64,000 nt of DNA from Oxydemutator sp963693105 (GTDB lineage Bacteria; Pseudomonadota; Gammaproteobacteria; Poriferisulfidales; Oxydemutatoraceae), in NCBI GenBank assembly GCA_963693105.1, contig OY843752.1:558001-622000 (forward strand), written 5' to 3'. The notes under the pieces are model-generated. The model did not search any database and was not told where the DNA came from. It was given only the letters and a program-made list of their open reading frames with translations. Positions 34,331 to 44,400 of this stretch are shown one piece after another. The position numbers were made by a program, and so were the translations under genes. Position 1 is the stretch's first letter, and every line of letters begins with the position of its first letter.

Positions 34331-36176
34331 GAATAGCAGCGAATCCCAGCGCAAGGTTATGATGCCGTATCATGATGTTCGTGCCCCGCTTACGGTTGGC
34401 GGCGAGGGTGCGTTCGCTGACTACATTGCGAGAGACATCGACAACTTCCAGGAATTGGAAATTGGAGCGATGGTTCTTATTCTGGATCCCAGCCGTGGTA
34501 TCTGGTTGACAGGTCGTGTTGTGGAATTATCTGCAGTATCCCCTTTTAATCCGCAAAAAGAGTCGATGCTCTACCATGAGGACGAGTCTTTTGACCCGGC
34601 TGGTCCGCTTGAAAGCGTGACTGGACCACACACCCATCAGCCGATGATTGCTAAAATCAGGCTTTTGAATGAAATGATAGGGCCAGAGGATGGGGAAGCA
34701 AATCAAGGAGAGGGAAAGACCGTTTACATTTCTCGCGCTGTACTTCGGCCACCGTCGGCGCGTAGTCAACTATGGTTTCCCGACATTCACAACACCTCAG
34801 AACCAGATCTCCACGACATTCTGGATATCAGGGAATTGGGGTTAACTCTCGGCTTCGTCGGTCAGGGCAATGTCCCTATTCAGAAAATAGATAAAAAGAC
34901 AACTGTTTTCCTCCCTTACAAATGGGATGTGGATCATTTGGACAATAAGCATATCTCTGTTATTGGAGAAAGTGGCTCTGGTAAAACGGTACTACTCAAG
35001 CATCTTGCATATGAGTTGTGCGGGCATTTTCAAAAAAGTGACAGCAAACTACATGTCATAATGACCGATGTGCAAGGTGATATCTCGCAGGTATTGCTTG
35101 GCGGAATAGATCATTTCGCCAAAAAGTTTTCTATTCCGCTACAAGGATGGCGCAAGGATGTTCCTGGAAAGACAAGCCCACAAAAGGCAATGGCACATTT
35201 CGGGAAAATGCAGTTGGTTTTGCCTATGGCTGGAAGGGGACATAGTCTTTCGGAACATACCCAGGCATTGGAAATGCTCGCAAGAAAAGCTGGATGCCGA
35301 GTTACGAAGATTGGGCTTCGTCTTCAGGATTTGTCTGCGCCATCCGATGTGGAGTATTTGTTTAAGGTTACTTCAGAGCAAGTTGCTATGTTGTTAGATG
35401 AAGTCGCCGAGTTCTTGCAAGATATAAGCAAGCCTGTGTCCATTGAAAACCTCAAACAGCATATCAACATGGCGATAAAATCGTTAAGGCAGAATCAATA
35501 CGAGGCCCGATCCGGGACACCGTACTATGACAGTACGCTTCGTGCGGCGTTGCGTGCGCTCAGATCTTTGGAGAAGTACTTTGACCACCACCAAGTTTCC
35601 ATGAGTAGTGCGTGCAATCCATTGGATTGTTTTGATTTTGATGGAATCACTATCCTCTATCTTGAGGAGCTAAATTCCGATGAGCGGATTATGTGGGAGA
35701 TGCAACTCGTACAATGGTTGTATCACAACAGAAACAAAGACCATAACGTCTTTGCTTTTTTTGATGAAGCGCATCAAATCATTCCAGCGACGCCTGCCGC
35801 CGTAGGGGGTGCAAAAGGGACTTTTGAGCGTTTACGTATGAATTTTGAGCGGCTGGCTCGTGAAGGGAGAAAATTCGGTATTAATCTTGTCTTGAGTACT
35901 CAAAGCCCACGCGACCTACATCAGATTGTGCCAGACATGTGTTTTACAAAAATCGTTATGAAAGTTAGCCCGCGCAATGCACAGGCTGCAGAAGTGGACC
36001 GCGATCTTGCGCCAATCGCCACCCGTTTTGGCCACGGAGAATTTTGGATTCATAGTCCTTTCAACGGAACGCCCGATTGGGCGCGAGTCCACAGCCCCGT
36101 GCCGCCAGTGCTACACGCATCCATGACTGAGTGGTGGGATGAGGTTACGCGCTTTGCTGCTCTAGAGTCCAGCTAA
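34323..36176 (+). CDS. HerA-family hexameric DNA translocase
   Basis: The product has 617 residues. An N-terminal HAS-barrel-like region (about 40-150) is followed by a P-loop ATPase with Walker A GESGSGKT (215-222), Walker B VFAFFDEAHQI, and sensor/arginine-finger segments LVLSTQSPRDLHQ and RFGHGEFWIHSP. HerA pumps DNA toward NurA for end processing. It overlaps nurA by eight bases. Its 3' end overlaps the convergent methylase gene by 15 bases. Codon use is AT-richer than in argB. Confidence 0.85.
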   Translation: MAENSSESQRKVMMPYHDVRAPLTVGGEGAFADYIARDIDNFQELEIGAMVLILDPSRGIWLTGRVVELSAVSPFNPQKESMLYHEDESFDPAGPLESVTGPHTHQPMIAKIRLLNEMIGPEDGEANQGEGKTVYISRAVLRPPSARSQLWFPDIHNTSEPDLHDILDIRELGLTLGFVGQGNVPIQKIDKKTTVFLPYKWDVDHLDNKHISVIGESGSGKTVLLKHLAYELCGHFQKSDSKLHVIMTDVQGDISQVLLGGIDHFAKKFSIPLQGWRKDVPGKTSPQKAMAHFGKMQLVLPMAGRGHSLSEHTQALEMLARKAGCRVTKIGLRLQDLSAPSDVEYLFKVTSEQVAMLLDEVAEFLQDISKPVSIENLKQHINMAIKSLRQNQYEARSGTPYYDSTLRAALRALRSLEKYFDHHQVSMSSACNPLDCFDFDGITILYLEELNSDERIMWEMQLVQWLYHNRNKDHNVFAFFDEAHQIIPATPAAVGGAKGTFERLRMNFERLAREGRKFGINLVLSTQSPRDLHQIVPDMCFTKIVMKVSPRNAQAAEVDRDLAPIATRFGHGEFWIHSPFNGTPDWARVHSPVPPVLHASMTEWWDEVTRFAALESS

Positions 36177-37079
36177 ATAATTTAAGCAATCTGCCGTTGC
36201 AGGTGGCTTAACAACTTTATAGTAGATACGTAGCATCCCCCCAGCTTTGCTGCCGAACGAACGTTCCTCTTTTTTTTCCAGCCACAGAGATTTATCCGTC
36301 TCATTTGCAGAACGCAACGCGGACAGCATATCCGATTTTATGAGGGCATTTTTTAGCGCGTCTGTTGATTTTGGAACCCGAGGGTCGTTGACATTGCGAT
36401 GACACAGTGTTCGTCGTAAAACATCGTCTCGTCCAAAACGATAGGAGAGAAATTCACCGTGAGTGATGACGAGATGCTCTGGTTTCAGCAAGTGGAGAAA
36501 AATTGGGATTACTGGAATCGCGCTACCGCAAGTGTCCAAGTCCAGTAGATTGATTTTGATTCCGTAGAACCTCAGGGCGACTATCGCATCCGTTGCATCG
36601 CCTGCATATAGGAGTATGTCTGCACATCCTTTTTTTCGGAACTTTCTCCACTTCTTGAATGTGAAAGGTGGTTTTATCTCTTGAAATCCCTCTTTAACGA
36701 CATTGGTTGCAAACTGTTTCGCCTGCGAGGGGCGAACCTCGGCAGCATAAACAACATCTGCTTTTCTTGCCCAGACGATGGATTGATGTCCTGCACCAGC
36801 ATATGCATCAAAGACCTTGCGCGGCTGTATCTTGCTGGCGATTTTTTCAGAAAACGTGGTTTTTTGTTTGCGATAGGAGTCGCCGAAAAGATCGTTATTG
36901 ATACGGAGTTTGCGTACTTTACTTCGAATAGAAGCATCGTTTCGCCCTGAGAAAGCACATCTCAATTCCGGCAGGGAGCAGTTGCCGCTACGAAGCATAT
37001 CCAAGAGACGCAATTCTTCATCCGCGCCCCATTTCCGGGGAGACGTTAGGGCTCTTCTCCGTTGCAACGGTTCAGACAT
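36162..37079 (-). CDS. Trm1-like class I methyltransferase with N-terminal Myb/SANT-like domain
   Basis: The product has 305 residues. Residues about 15-60 (WGADEELRLLDMLRSG ... AFSGRNDASIRSKVRKLRI) look like a Myb/SANT DNA-binding helix bundle. A SAM-binding Rossmann fold follows: motif I VFDAYAGAGHQSIVWA, motif II VYAAEVRP, motif III LYAGDATDA and motif IV INLLDLDTCGSA, the last resembling the DxDPfG motif of tRNA dimethyltransferase Trm1. The substrate is unknown; the DNA-binding domain favours DNA. It lies 171 bases after the nuclease-like gene on the same strand, at the end of the restriction-like operon. Confidence 0.6.
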   Translation of the reverse strand: MSEPLQRRRALTSPRKWGADEELRLLDMLRSGNCSLPELRCAFSGRNDASIRSKVRKLRINNDLFGDSYRKQKTTFSEKIASKIQPRKVFDAYAGAGHQSIVWARKADVVYAAEVRPSQAKQFATNVVKEGFQEIKPPFTFKKWRKFRKKGCADILLYAGDATDAIVALRFYGIKINLLDLDTCGSAIPVIPIFLHLLKPEHLVITHGEFLSYRFGRDDVLRRTLCHRNVNDPRVPKSTDALKNALIKSDMLSALRSANETDKSLWLEKKEERSFGSKAGGMLRIYYKVVKPPATADCLNYLAGL

Positions 37080-37250
37080 GAGGATATTTTACAGGCGGAA
37101 GAGAATTACATGCGACTCCTTGGAGACCGCTATTCAAATAAACTTGGAAACATATTGTATTGCCGAGCTGATGACATACCAGATATGGGCAACGGCGAAG
37201 ATTCAACAAGCTAGACATGAGCAGAATTGCTTTTATTGGTAGTGTTCAAA

Positions 37251-37868
37251 CTATTTTTTGATACTCGGTTTCCAGCCCGAAGCCTTAGTTACCTGAAGTA
37301 GACGGCCAATCTCGGACCCTGCCATGGTTGTCTCTATATTGTCCCACAACTTATCCAGTATCTCTCGTGTGGTGAGAATCTTTATAGGGTTGCCCTTCAA
37401 TGCTTTCTTAAAGCGCCAATGCTCTTGCCATGCCTTGGTCGCTTTCTCCTGATCGCCTTTCAATTGAGTGACAACCAGGCAGTATGTAAATTCGGTGGTG
37501 CCGGTTGTCTCTTCGATCTTATCCATGAAAGCCTCCGACCATTTGTCGACCGTAAGCTCTCGGAAGGATTTCCATATTGGACGGCCATATATTTTCTTCC
37601 CCCGTTCCAGTTCATCTTCTATCTTTTGGATGGACCACTCAGCCCGGAAACCGCCTTGCCAACTCTTGCAACTAGCCGCGACAACGCGCTCAGTGCCTCG
37701 CTTCTGTGGGTTATAGCCAAGGATGTCAATATCACTATGAACCGAATCTTCCTTTGAGTTAGAGTCTGGATGATCTTCCCGGGGAAGAAACTTGACATTG
37801 TGCCGAGTTAAATACCCCATGTACTGAAAGTAATCTTCGGTTAATTGTTCAAGAATATCTTCTTTCAT
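37251..37868 (-). CDS. PD-(D/E)XK-like nuclease domain protein
   Basis: The product has 205 residues. The segment SDIDILGYNP, then VVAASCKSWQGG, resembles the D-x(n)-ExK core of Mrr/Holliday-type nucleases, with the first Asp and the Lys present but Ser where Glu is usual. The C-terminal half is helical with no further match. The start ATG 37868 is 66 bases after the methylase stop, on the same strand, so it is probably the third gene of the helicase-methylase operon. Catalytic competence is uncertain because of the Ser. Confidence 0.5.
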   Translation of the reverse strand: MKEDILEQLTEDYFQYMGYLTRHNVKFLPREDHPDSNSKEDSVHSDIDILGYNPQKRGTERVVAASCKSWQGGFRAEWSIQKIEDELERGKKIYGRPIWKSFRELTVDKWSEAFMDKIEETTGTTEFTYCLVVTQLKGDQEKATKAWQEHWRFKKALKGNPIKILTTREILDKLWDNIETTMAGSEIGRLLQVTKASGWKPSIKK

Positions 37869-37934
37869 AGCGTTTTTAATGTATCAGTGGCCTGTCCATT
37901 TCAATGTTTTTTTGAGGTTACTTATAACTGTTCG

Positions 37935-40900
37935 TTATTTAATCACGGCGATTTCTTCTTCTGTGAGTCCATAGAATTGATAGATTAGCTGATCAATTCT
38001 GTCTTCTAGTTCACTAGTGTCTGCTTCAGAATTGTAGGCTTTGGCTGACAGGATGTCATCAACCAAACGAATGAATGGACGTTGTTCGTCAGCGGATATT
38101 TTAGGAATGGGCAGTTCTTTGGCATGAGTTGGATAAAAATGCAAATTATCACCCAAAAAATTCAGAAAATACCAGTTGGTAAATTGCGAGTTGAGAATCG
38201 CCAGTAGAAACTTGTAGTCAAACTGTTTGGCAATTGTAATGTTAGATTTTTCCATTGCACGAACTGCCGATATATGTGACACCCCAGAAATTGAATCTAA
38301 TCGTACGCAGTTTATGACAGTGTGGCTGTTGTAAAAGCCTTCATTATCGTAAGCGAACCTCAATCTGTCTTTCACAACATTGATAAACATCAACTTCTCA
38401 TTTTCAAATAGTTCTGGGAACATTGGGTTGTAATGTTCTTCTGGCATGTAATTTAGCCAGCCTTTCTGCGAGAACGAGTAGCGCTCAATGTTTCGTCCTT
38501 CACAAAATTTTTTCCCACCAATGATTGGTGAGGGGCTTATGTAGTGCGACTTGCCAATCGTTTTGGAACGATGGTTTAGTCTGGCCCCATAGGCAATCAA
38601 GCATACCTGGTCAAAGCGAATCGCATTGCGCCATATTTTTTCTTTTATCTTGATGTAATCTGCAATAGATTGGTTCGTGTCAAAGCGATAATCTTTGAGC
38701 GAAGTAAAGAGGTTTTGGTCAACTAAAAACTCCGTTCCGCTACAATTCTCAAAATCATTATTGCTGTGATAAAGGCGTACTTTCGTAAAACTTTTATTCT
38801 TATCCTTGGTTACTGTTAGAATGATGTTGTGCACAACTGTATTTTCAAAAATACGATAGCTACTTGCATCCACTAACCCTTGGATAGCATGATTCTTTAT
38901 AAGGGTATAACGCATTTTCTTCCCGTATGATGCCTTAGTGAAGGTGGCAGGAATGATAAAGCACATTAAGCCATTACTGCTAAGAATGGAAAGCGACTTT
39001 TCTAGGAAGGCAATATAAATATCCGTTCGTTTCTCGCATGCTCGATAATTTTTGAGCAAGTAACTTCGCATTCTGTCAGAAAGATTCTCGACATTGATGT
39101 ACGGTGGGTTGGCGATTATAATATCAACTCCATCAATCACACCAAACATATACTCAGCATCAAACCAGTCGGCAGCTTCAACGTTCTGGTCGTCGGGATC
39201 CCACTGGGAAATTTTGTTAGCGGCATCATGGGGCATGCCAATCTTCATTAGTTCTATCGCAAGAGCCTTTCGTAGTCCCTTGTTCTCTTTTCGATACTTA
39301 AGTTTTTGTTGGCGTGTGGTAGCGTGAAATTGTCGTTCCCGGTTGGTGTTCAGTTCTTGCTCCAGTCGGGCTATAGTGGCATCGGTTTTCTCTAAGCCCG
39401 GCTGGGTGGTTTTATCGAATTCCGGCAGACTTTTGCCGAGGCTTCGCAGGGTATTGGCGGCGACAAAGCGTGTTTCCAGATTAGGCAAGGGCTTTATACC
39501 GTAGTTGTCTAATGTCTCTCCGGTGGGTGTCTGCTCAATAGTTAGAGAGATGAAAAAGCGTAGTTTGGCAATCTGGCAGGCGATAGGTTGAATGTCTACA
39601 CCAAAGATGCTGTTTTGAATAAGATAGAGTTTGCGCCCGAAGTCGGAGTCACGGTATCGTTCGAAAGTTTCACTGATTTCTTCTAGCTCCTTGTCGCGTT
39701 CCTTTTTATTCTGAGTGTCAAAGGCAGCACTGGCTCGTGCTTGGGCATGTTCTTTTTGCAGATTTTTCCAGCGGTGATTTTGAGGGTCGAGACGTCGCAA
39801 GGCAAGAGTCAGTTTGTGTAGTATGCCCATCGGAAAGGCGCCAGAACCGACTGCTGGGTCTAGGACTTTAATTTCGGCAATGGTACAGACAAGGTGATTG
39901 GTTTCGTCTTCGTTAAATAGTTCACCGGCATCACTAAAGGCGGCATCGTAGGCTAGCAGATAACGGAGTCTGTCGCGCCAGAATTCTCCATCGCCATCTG
40001 TTGGTGGGCTTTTCTCTGCCAATGTTTCCACCAATGCTTCATCTACCATGTAGTCCACAACCGGACGGGGGGTGTAATAGGATCCAGTTTGCTTGCGGGC
40101 GGTATCACGTGTTTCCGGGTTGTATGCGGCTAGTAGGTTTTCAAAAACACTGCCCAGCAACTCTGGGTCTAGTGCTACTTCTTGCTCAGCCGGTGTGTTT
40201 TCCTCAACGGTGAATTTGTAGTGATTGAACAGAGTAATTAACCCATCGTTGCCAAAGAACAAACAGTTTGGAACGGAGTACTCACCACGCTGTTTAGAAT
40301 TGTCGGTAAAGCAGTCGATTCGGTACCCACCTTGACTAATGGCTTCCTCACTATCCAGACAGTCAAACAGCCCGCCATTGATAAAAGGAGTCTGATTGAA
40401 CAGCTTCAGCAACCTGTCAGAGTCACTCATCTCATCTATATAGCGGTAACAGGAGAAGTCACGATGGGTGCTGTTTTTTTTGTTGCTAAAACCGCGCTTG
40501 TCAATTTCGGTGTTCAGAGTGGCAAAAAAGAGGTTTTGTAACACGGCGCGATAGTAAGAATCACCAGAGTCACGGTCGTAATTCTGTAACAAGCCACGGA
40601 TTTTATCTTCGTTGAACAAGTCAGGGGCAATCAGCCCCTTCTCTTTGATGAACCAGACGAACAATAGGCGGGTGATGAGGCGGATAACATGTTCTTCTGG
40701 CTTCAAAGTCTTTGCTTGATTTGTGGGGAAGGTCGTTTTTTGCACAGCACGGTCAAACCAGTTGTACAAGTCTCGATAGAACTGGCGGTTCAGTTCCTCG
40801 GTGTTCAGTGTGTTGAGCCAAGCAGCTAGCAATCCATCGAAATTGCGTTGTTTGTTGTGGTCATCTATCCATTGCAACTGTTTTTCCAGTGTGAGTTCGG

Positions 40901-41459
40901 ATAGGATTTCAAGGTGAGCGCGATGGGGGTCAGCTGGGTTTATCTCCCGTATCAGTGAGACGTTACCCAGCACATCTCGGTTCTGATTGCGCTGATGCTG
41001 GCGTCGGTTCACAAATGCCAGAGTAAGTAGATTATTAGCAGTCTTAAATAGGACGACGGTAGCTTGGCTCAAGCGCTTGTTTATTTCGCGGGTTAATTCA
41101 GCATATTTCCCCCGGGGGTAGCTTCCTCTTTCCAGTTCCACTGCCGTAAAGACGAAGCTTGGTGTATTGCCGTTTTCAAAGTCCATTCCATGACCGCCAC
41201 CGATTTCATCATTGGTAATCTGAAAAACGATTTTTACCGACTTGGTGTTCTTGCGTAAAGCCTGTTCGCTGGCAGTGCCCAATCTTTCAGTGTCAGCGGT
41301 CAGGGAGATAAAATCGTCTACCGAGCCGGATTGCTCGGTTAGTGTGCGATCGCTGTGGTAACCCAAACTCCCCAGAAACTTTTTCACGCCTTCAGAAAAA
41401 TCTTCCTGTGGCGTTGCTAAGGTAGATAGGAGTGTTTGACGGATGATTGAGGTGTTCAT
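37935..41459 (-). CDS. Eco57I/TaqI-type N6-adenine DNA methyltransferase
   Basis: The product has 1174 residues. A large N-terminal helical region (about 1-500) is followed by the SAM motif VLDPAVGSGAF (around 532-543), the catalytic IIANPPYINVE (NPPY near 784-787) and a C-terminal TaqI-like target-recognition region (about 900-1150). It would methylate adenine in a specific site. ATG 41459 overlaps the helicase stop (ATGA). The size and pairing with a PLD-SNF2 helicase resemble multi-subunit restriction or DISARM-like modules, but DrmA and DrmB are absent. Confidence 0.82.
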   Translation of the reverse strand: MNTSIIRQTLLSTLATPQEDFSEGVKKFLGSLGYHSDRTLTEQSGSVDDFISLTADTERLGTASEQALRKNTKSVKIVFQITNDEIGGGHGMDFENGNTPSFVFTAVELERGSYPRGKYAELTREINKRLSQATVVLFKTANNLLTLAFVNRRQHQRNQNRDVLGNVSLIREINPADPHRAHLEILSELTLEKQLQWIDDHNKQRNFDGLLAAWLNTLNTEELNRQFYRDLYNWFDRAVQKTTFPTNQAKTLKPEEHVIRLITRLLFVWFIKEKGLIAPDLFNEDKIRGLLQNYDRDSGDSYYRAVLQNLFFATLNTEIDKRGFSNKKNSTHRDFSCYRYIDEMSDSDRLLKLFNQTPFINGGLFDCLDSEEAISQGGYRIDCFTDNSKQRGEYSVPNCLFFGNDGLITLFNHYKFTVEENTPAEQEVALDPELLGSVFENLLAAYNPETRDTARKQTGSYYTPRPVVDYMVDEALVETLAEKSPPTDGDGEFWRDRLRYLLAYDAAFSDAGELFNEDETNHLVCTIAEIKVLDPAVGSGAFPMGILHKLTLALRRLDPQNHRWKNLQKEHAQARASAAFDTQNKKERDKELEEISETFERYRDSDFGRKLYLIQNSIFGVDIQPIACQIAKLRFFISLTIEQTPTGETLDNYGIKPLPNLETRFVAANTLRSLGKSLPEFDKTTQPGLEKTDATIARLEQELNTNRERQFHATTRQQKLKYRKENKGLRKALAIELMKIGMPHDAANKISQWDPDDQNVEAADWFDAEYMFGVIDGVDIIIANPPYINVENLSDRMRSYLLKNYRACEKRTDIYIAFLEKSLSILSSNGLMCFIIPATFTKASYGKKMRYTLIKNHAIQGLVDASSYRIFENTVVHNIILTVTKDKNKSFTKVRLYHSNNDFENCSGTEFLVDQNLFTSLKDYRFDTNQSIADYIKIKEKIWRNAIRFDQVCLIAYGARLNHRSKTIGKSHYISPSPIIGGKKFCEGRNIERYSFSQKGWLNYMPEEHYNPMFPELFENEKLMFINVVKDRLRFAYDNEGFYNSHTVINCVRLDSISGVSHISAVRAMEKSNITIAKQFDYKFLLAILNSQFTNWYFLNFLGDNLHFYPTHAKELPIPKISADEQRPFIRLVDDILSAKAYNSEADTSELEDRIDQLIYQFYGLTEEEIAVIK

Positions 41460-44400
41460 TTGATTTTCCCTGCCCCGTCAAGAATAACCAGCCAAGTGAG
41501 CAATTCATATTCATCTTCGAGTTCTGATGGGGATTCGCTGGCATTCGGAAGCTTGCCTTCGCGGCCTGATAACAGTGCATTAAGGGCGCGTTTACTGAAT
41601 GTGTGCATGATAGATTGCAGAGCCTTTTTAATAAGATTGTCATAATGTTTCATATCTGCTCCGTTCTGAGTCTTGGTATCAAATAAATCACATAAGTTTT
41701 CAAGGGCCGAGGGACGTCCCGCTGCAAGGTCTCGAAAGAGATTCAGTGCCTGTTTTGGTTGTGTGAAGGTCAGCCGGACAGTTCCATCGTCCAACACATA
41801 AATCAGGTAATAGCGTCCCAGCGGATTAATGCCCTCTGCGCTGTCTTTCTCTGGTGGAGTCGCTGGTTCATTCTTGCCGCGGTGTCGCAGGCAGAAAATG
41901 ACGCCCGATTGTGCCATCGGGATGTCGGCCTTTGGTGGCACGACAGCATAGAGTCCGGGGTTTGCCGCTTCCAGTTCAGCGCGTCGCGATTCGAGAAACT
42001 GTAATAAATCAAGTCGAAATTCATCCAGTGAGAAGTCAGATAGCGTTACGTTGTCCTTGAAATCCTCAAGATCAAGAATCTCATTCTTGAGACGCTTTAA
42101 CTGCTGATTCCGAAATAGCAGGTCTTTAGAAATGAGTTCTTTAAGTTGCTCGTCTTCTAACAAATTGTCGGTCTGGGTTGCTGATAAATCAACAAGAGCC
42201 ATACGTGCTTCGACACGATGCTTGACATTGATGTATTGATCTAAATCCGCCACTGGCCAGAAGTTAATTAAGTGGACAGCCGCGTTACGAGAACCAATAC
42301 GATCAATGCGACCGAAACGCTGAATAATACGAACGGGGTTCCAGTGGATATCGTAATTGATTAGAAGGTCACAGTCCTGCAGATTCTGCCCTTCGGAAAT
42401 ACAGTCGGTGGCGATGAGAACGTCAATCTCCTCGTCTTGTTGAAAAAGTTCTTGCTCTTTACGGTTCTTTGAGATTGGGCTGAAATTCGTGAGGATCTTG
42501 TCGTAGTCGGTATTGCCCAATGTCGTCTTGTTACCTCCATCTCCACAGATTAGAGCCACATGGGAGCCCTGATTTTGAACACCATCCCGCAGGTTCTCGT
42601 AGAGGTATCGGGCGGTGTCAGCAAAAGCTGTAAAGATTAAGGCTTTCCGGTTGCTTCGCCCGTCCTTGGTAGTAGTCGGGCTTGCAAGCTTGGCCGAAAT
42701 CTTTTCGTTAAGTTTGGCAAGTTTTGCATCCCTTTCGGGCGTGATAACTTCGGTTTCGTTCAAAAGGCTTTGGAGTCGTTCGCGGTCATGACTCACGTCC
42801 CGGCGCCATTTGGGAATGTCGATGTGGCCTAGATGAAACTTCCTTTTCCCGCCAATCGTAAAATCTTTGTCCTCAGATTCGGGGTCATCAAGTACATCCA
42901 GAGTCATCAAGCCATAGTCAATCTCCGGGTTCATTTGCTGATGCTGCTCAAATGCAAGAAAGCTTTTTTCCAAGCCGTCAATTTTATCAATTGTTCTCTC
43001 AAGGGTAAGGCGAAATGAATCTACCGAACTTTCCAGGCGCTTGAGGAAGTTAACCTTCATCATGCTAATAAGAATCTTTTCCCGACCTTCCTGTGTGAAA
43101 CCACCGTAAATCTCATCCAGATAGGTTTTCTTTATATTGTCGGCAAGGTCTGTACGCAAGTACATGGTTGGATTGTAAAGTGCCAATCTTAGCTCGCTTA
43201 TTTCTGCGTCGAGCTTCTCAAATGACAAGTAATCTTCTTCCAAATCAATTGGTGGATGGATTGAACTCGGCGGCGGGCGGTTGGGGAAACCGCCGAGTTG
43301 CTCCATTTCTTCTTGATAGTATTGTTGTATCTGCTTACGGGAACGGGCAATGCTCAAGCCGTCGAGCATTTTGAAGAAGTCTCCGCCGATGGCTTTCAAT
43401 AGGTCACGGCTGTGCTGTTGCTTTGGGGGAAGTTTGGACCAGACTGTGAACTGTGCCTGAGCTTTGCGAGTAGTTTCTTTGACTGATTGAATCTCCAGGC
43501 TTTCAGCAAAGGCTGCATCTGCGGCGGAGTCACAGGTGACATCGCCGCCAGCAATGAAGGAAATCTGATTGCGAAGGTCGGAAAGTTCGTTGTTGACAGG
43601 TGTTGCCGAGAGTAGCAGGACTTTGGTTTTTATCCCTTTTTTGATGATGTCATTAATCAACCTTTCATACCGGGTTTGTTTTGGCGCTTCTCCCGGAATC
43701 TGCTTGGCTTTGGTGTTATTTCTGAAGTTGTGGGATTCGTCTATGACCAGGAGATCATAGTTCCCCCAATTCAGGGTTTCGAGATCAATGTCACCTGCTT
43801 CGCCCTTTTCTCTGGAAAGGTCGGTATGCGAGAGGACATCGTACCTGAACCGGTCGTCGTTAAACGGGTTCATGGAACTGTTGCTACGATAAATTGTCCA
43901 GTTGCGGCGCAGTTTTTTAGGGCAAAGCACTAATACACGCTCATTTTTGAGTTCAAAGTACTTGATGACTGCTAGTGCTGTGAATGTCTTTCCAAGGCCG
44001 ACGCTATCTGCCAAGATGTAGCCGTTTAATTCTCTAATTTTATTGATTGCTGCCTTCGCCCCATCCTTTTGGAAAGCGTAGAGCGTCCGCCATATTTTGG
44101 TATCGGGCAACGCGATTTTATTCAGGTCGGTTTCAGTGTCCCTTTCACCATCAATGAAGGCTCTGAAAATATGGAACAGTGTAAGGTAGTAGATAAACTC
44201 CGGCGTTTGATTTGAGTAAAGGCGGGCTAATTCACGGAGAACAACTTCTGTTACATCTTCGGTCAGTTCGTCTTTTGACCACCATTCATTGAACCATGCG
44301 AGCAAGTCCTCACGGTCTCGATCACTATCAACGACAAGATTGAGTTCGACGTTATTTCCGTTCTCACGGAAGCCCAAGCCCGGGATGGTGAAATTGGAGC

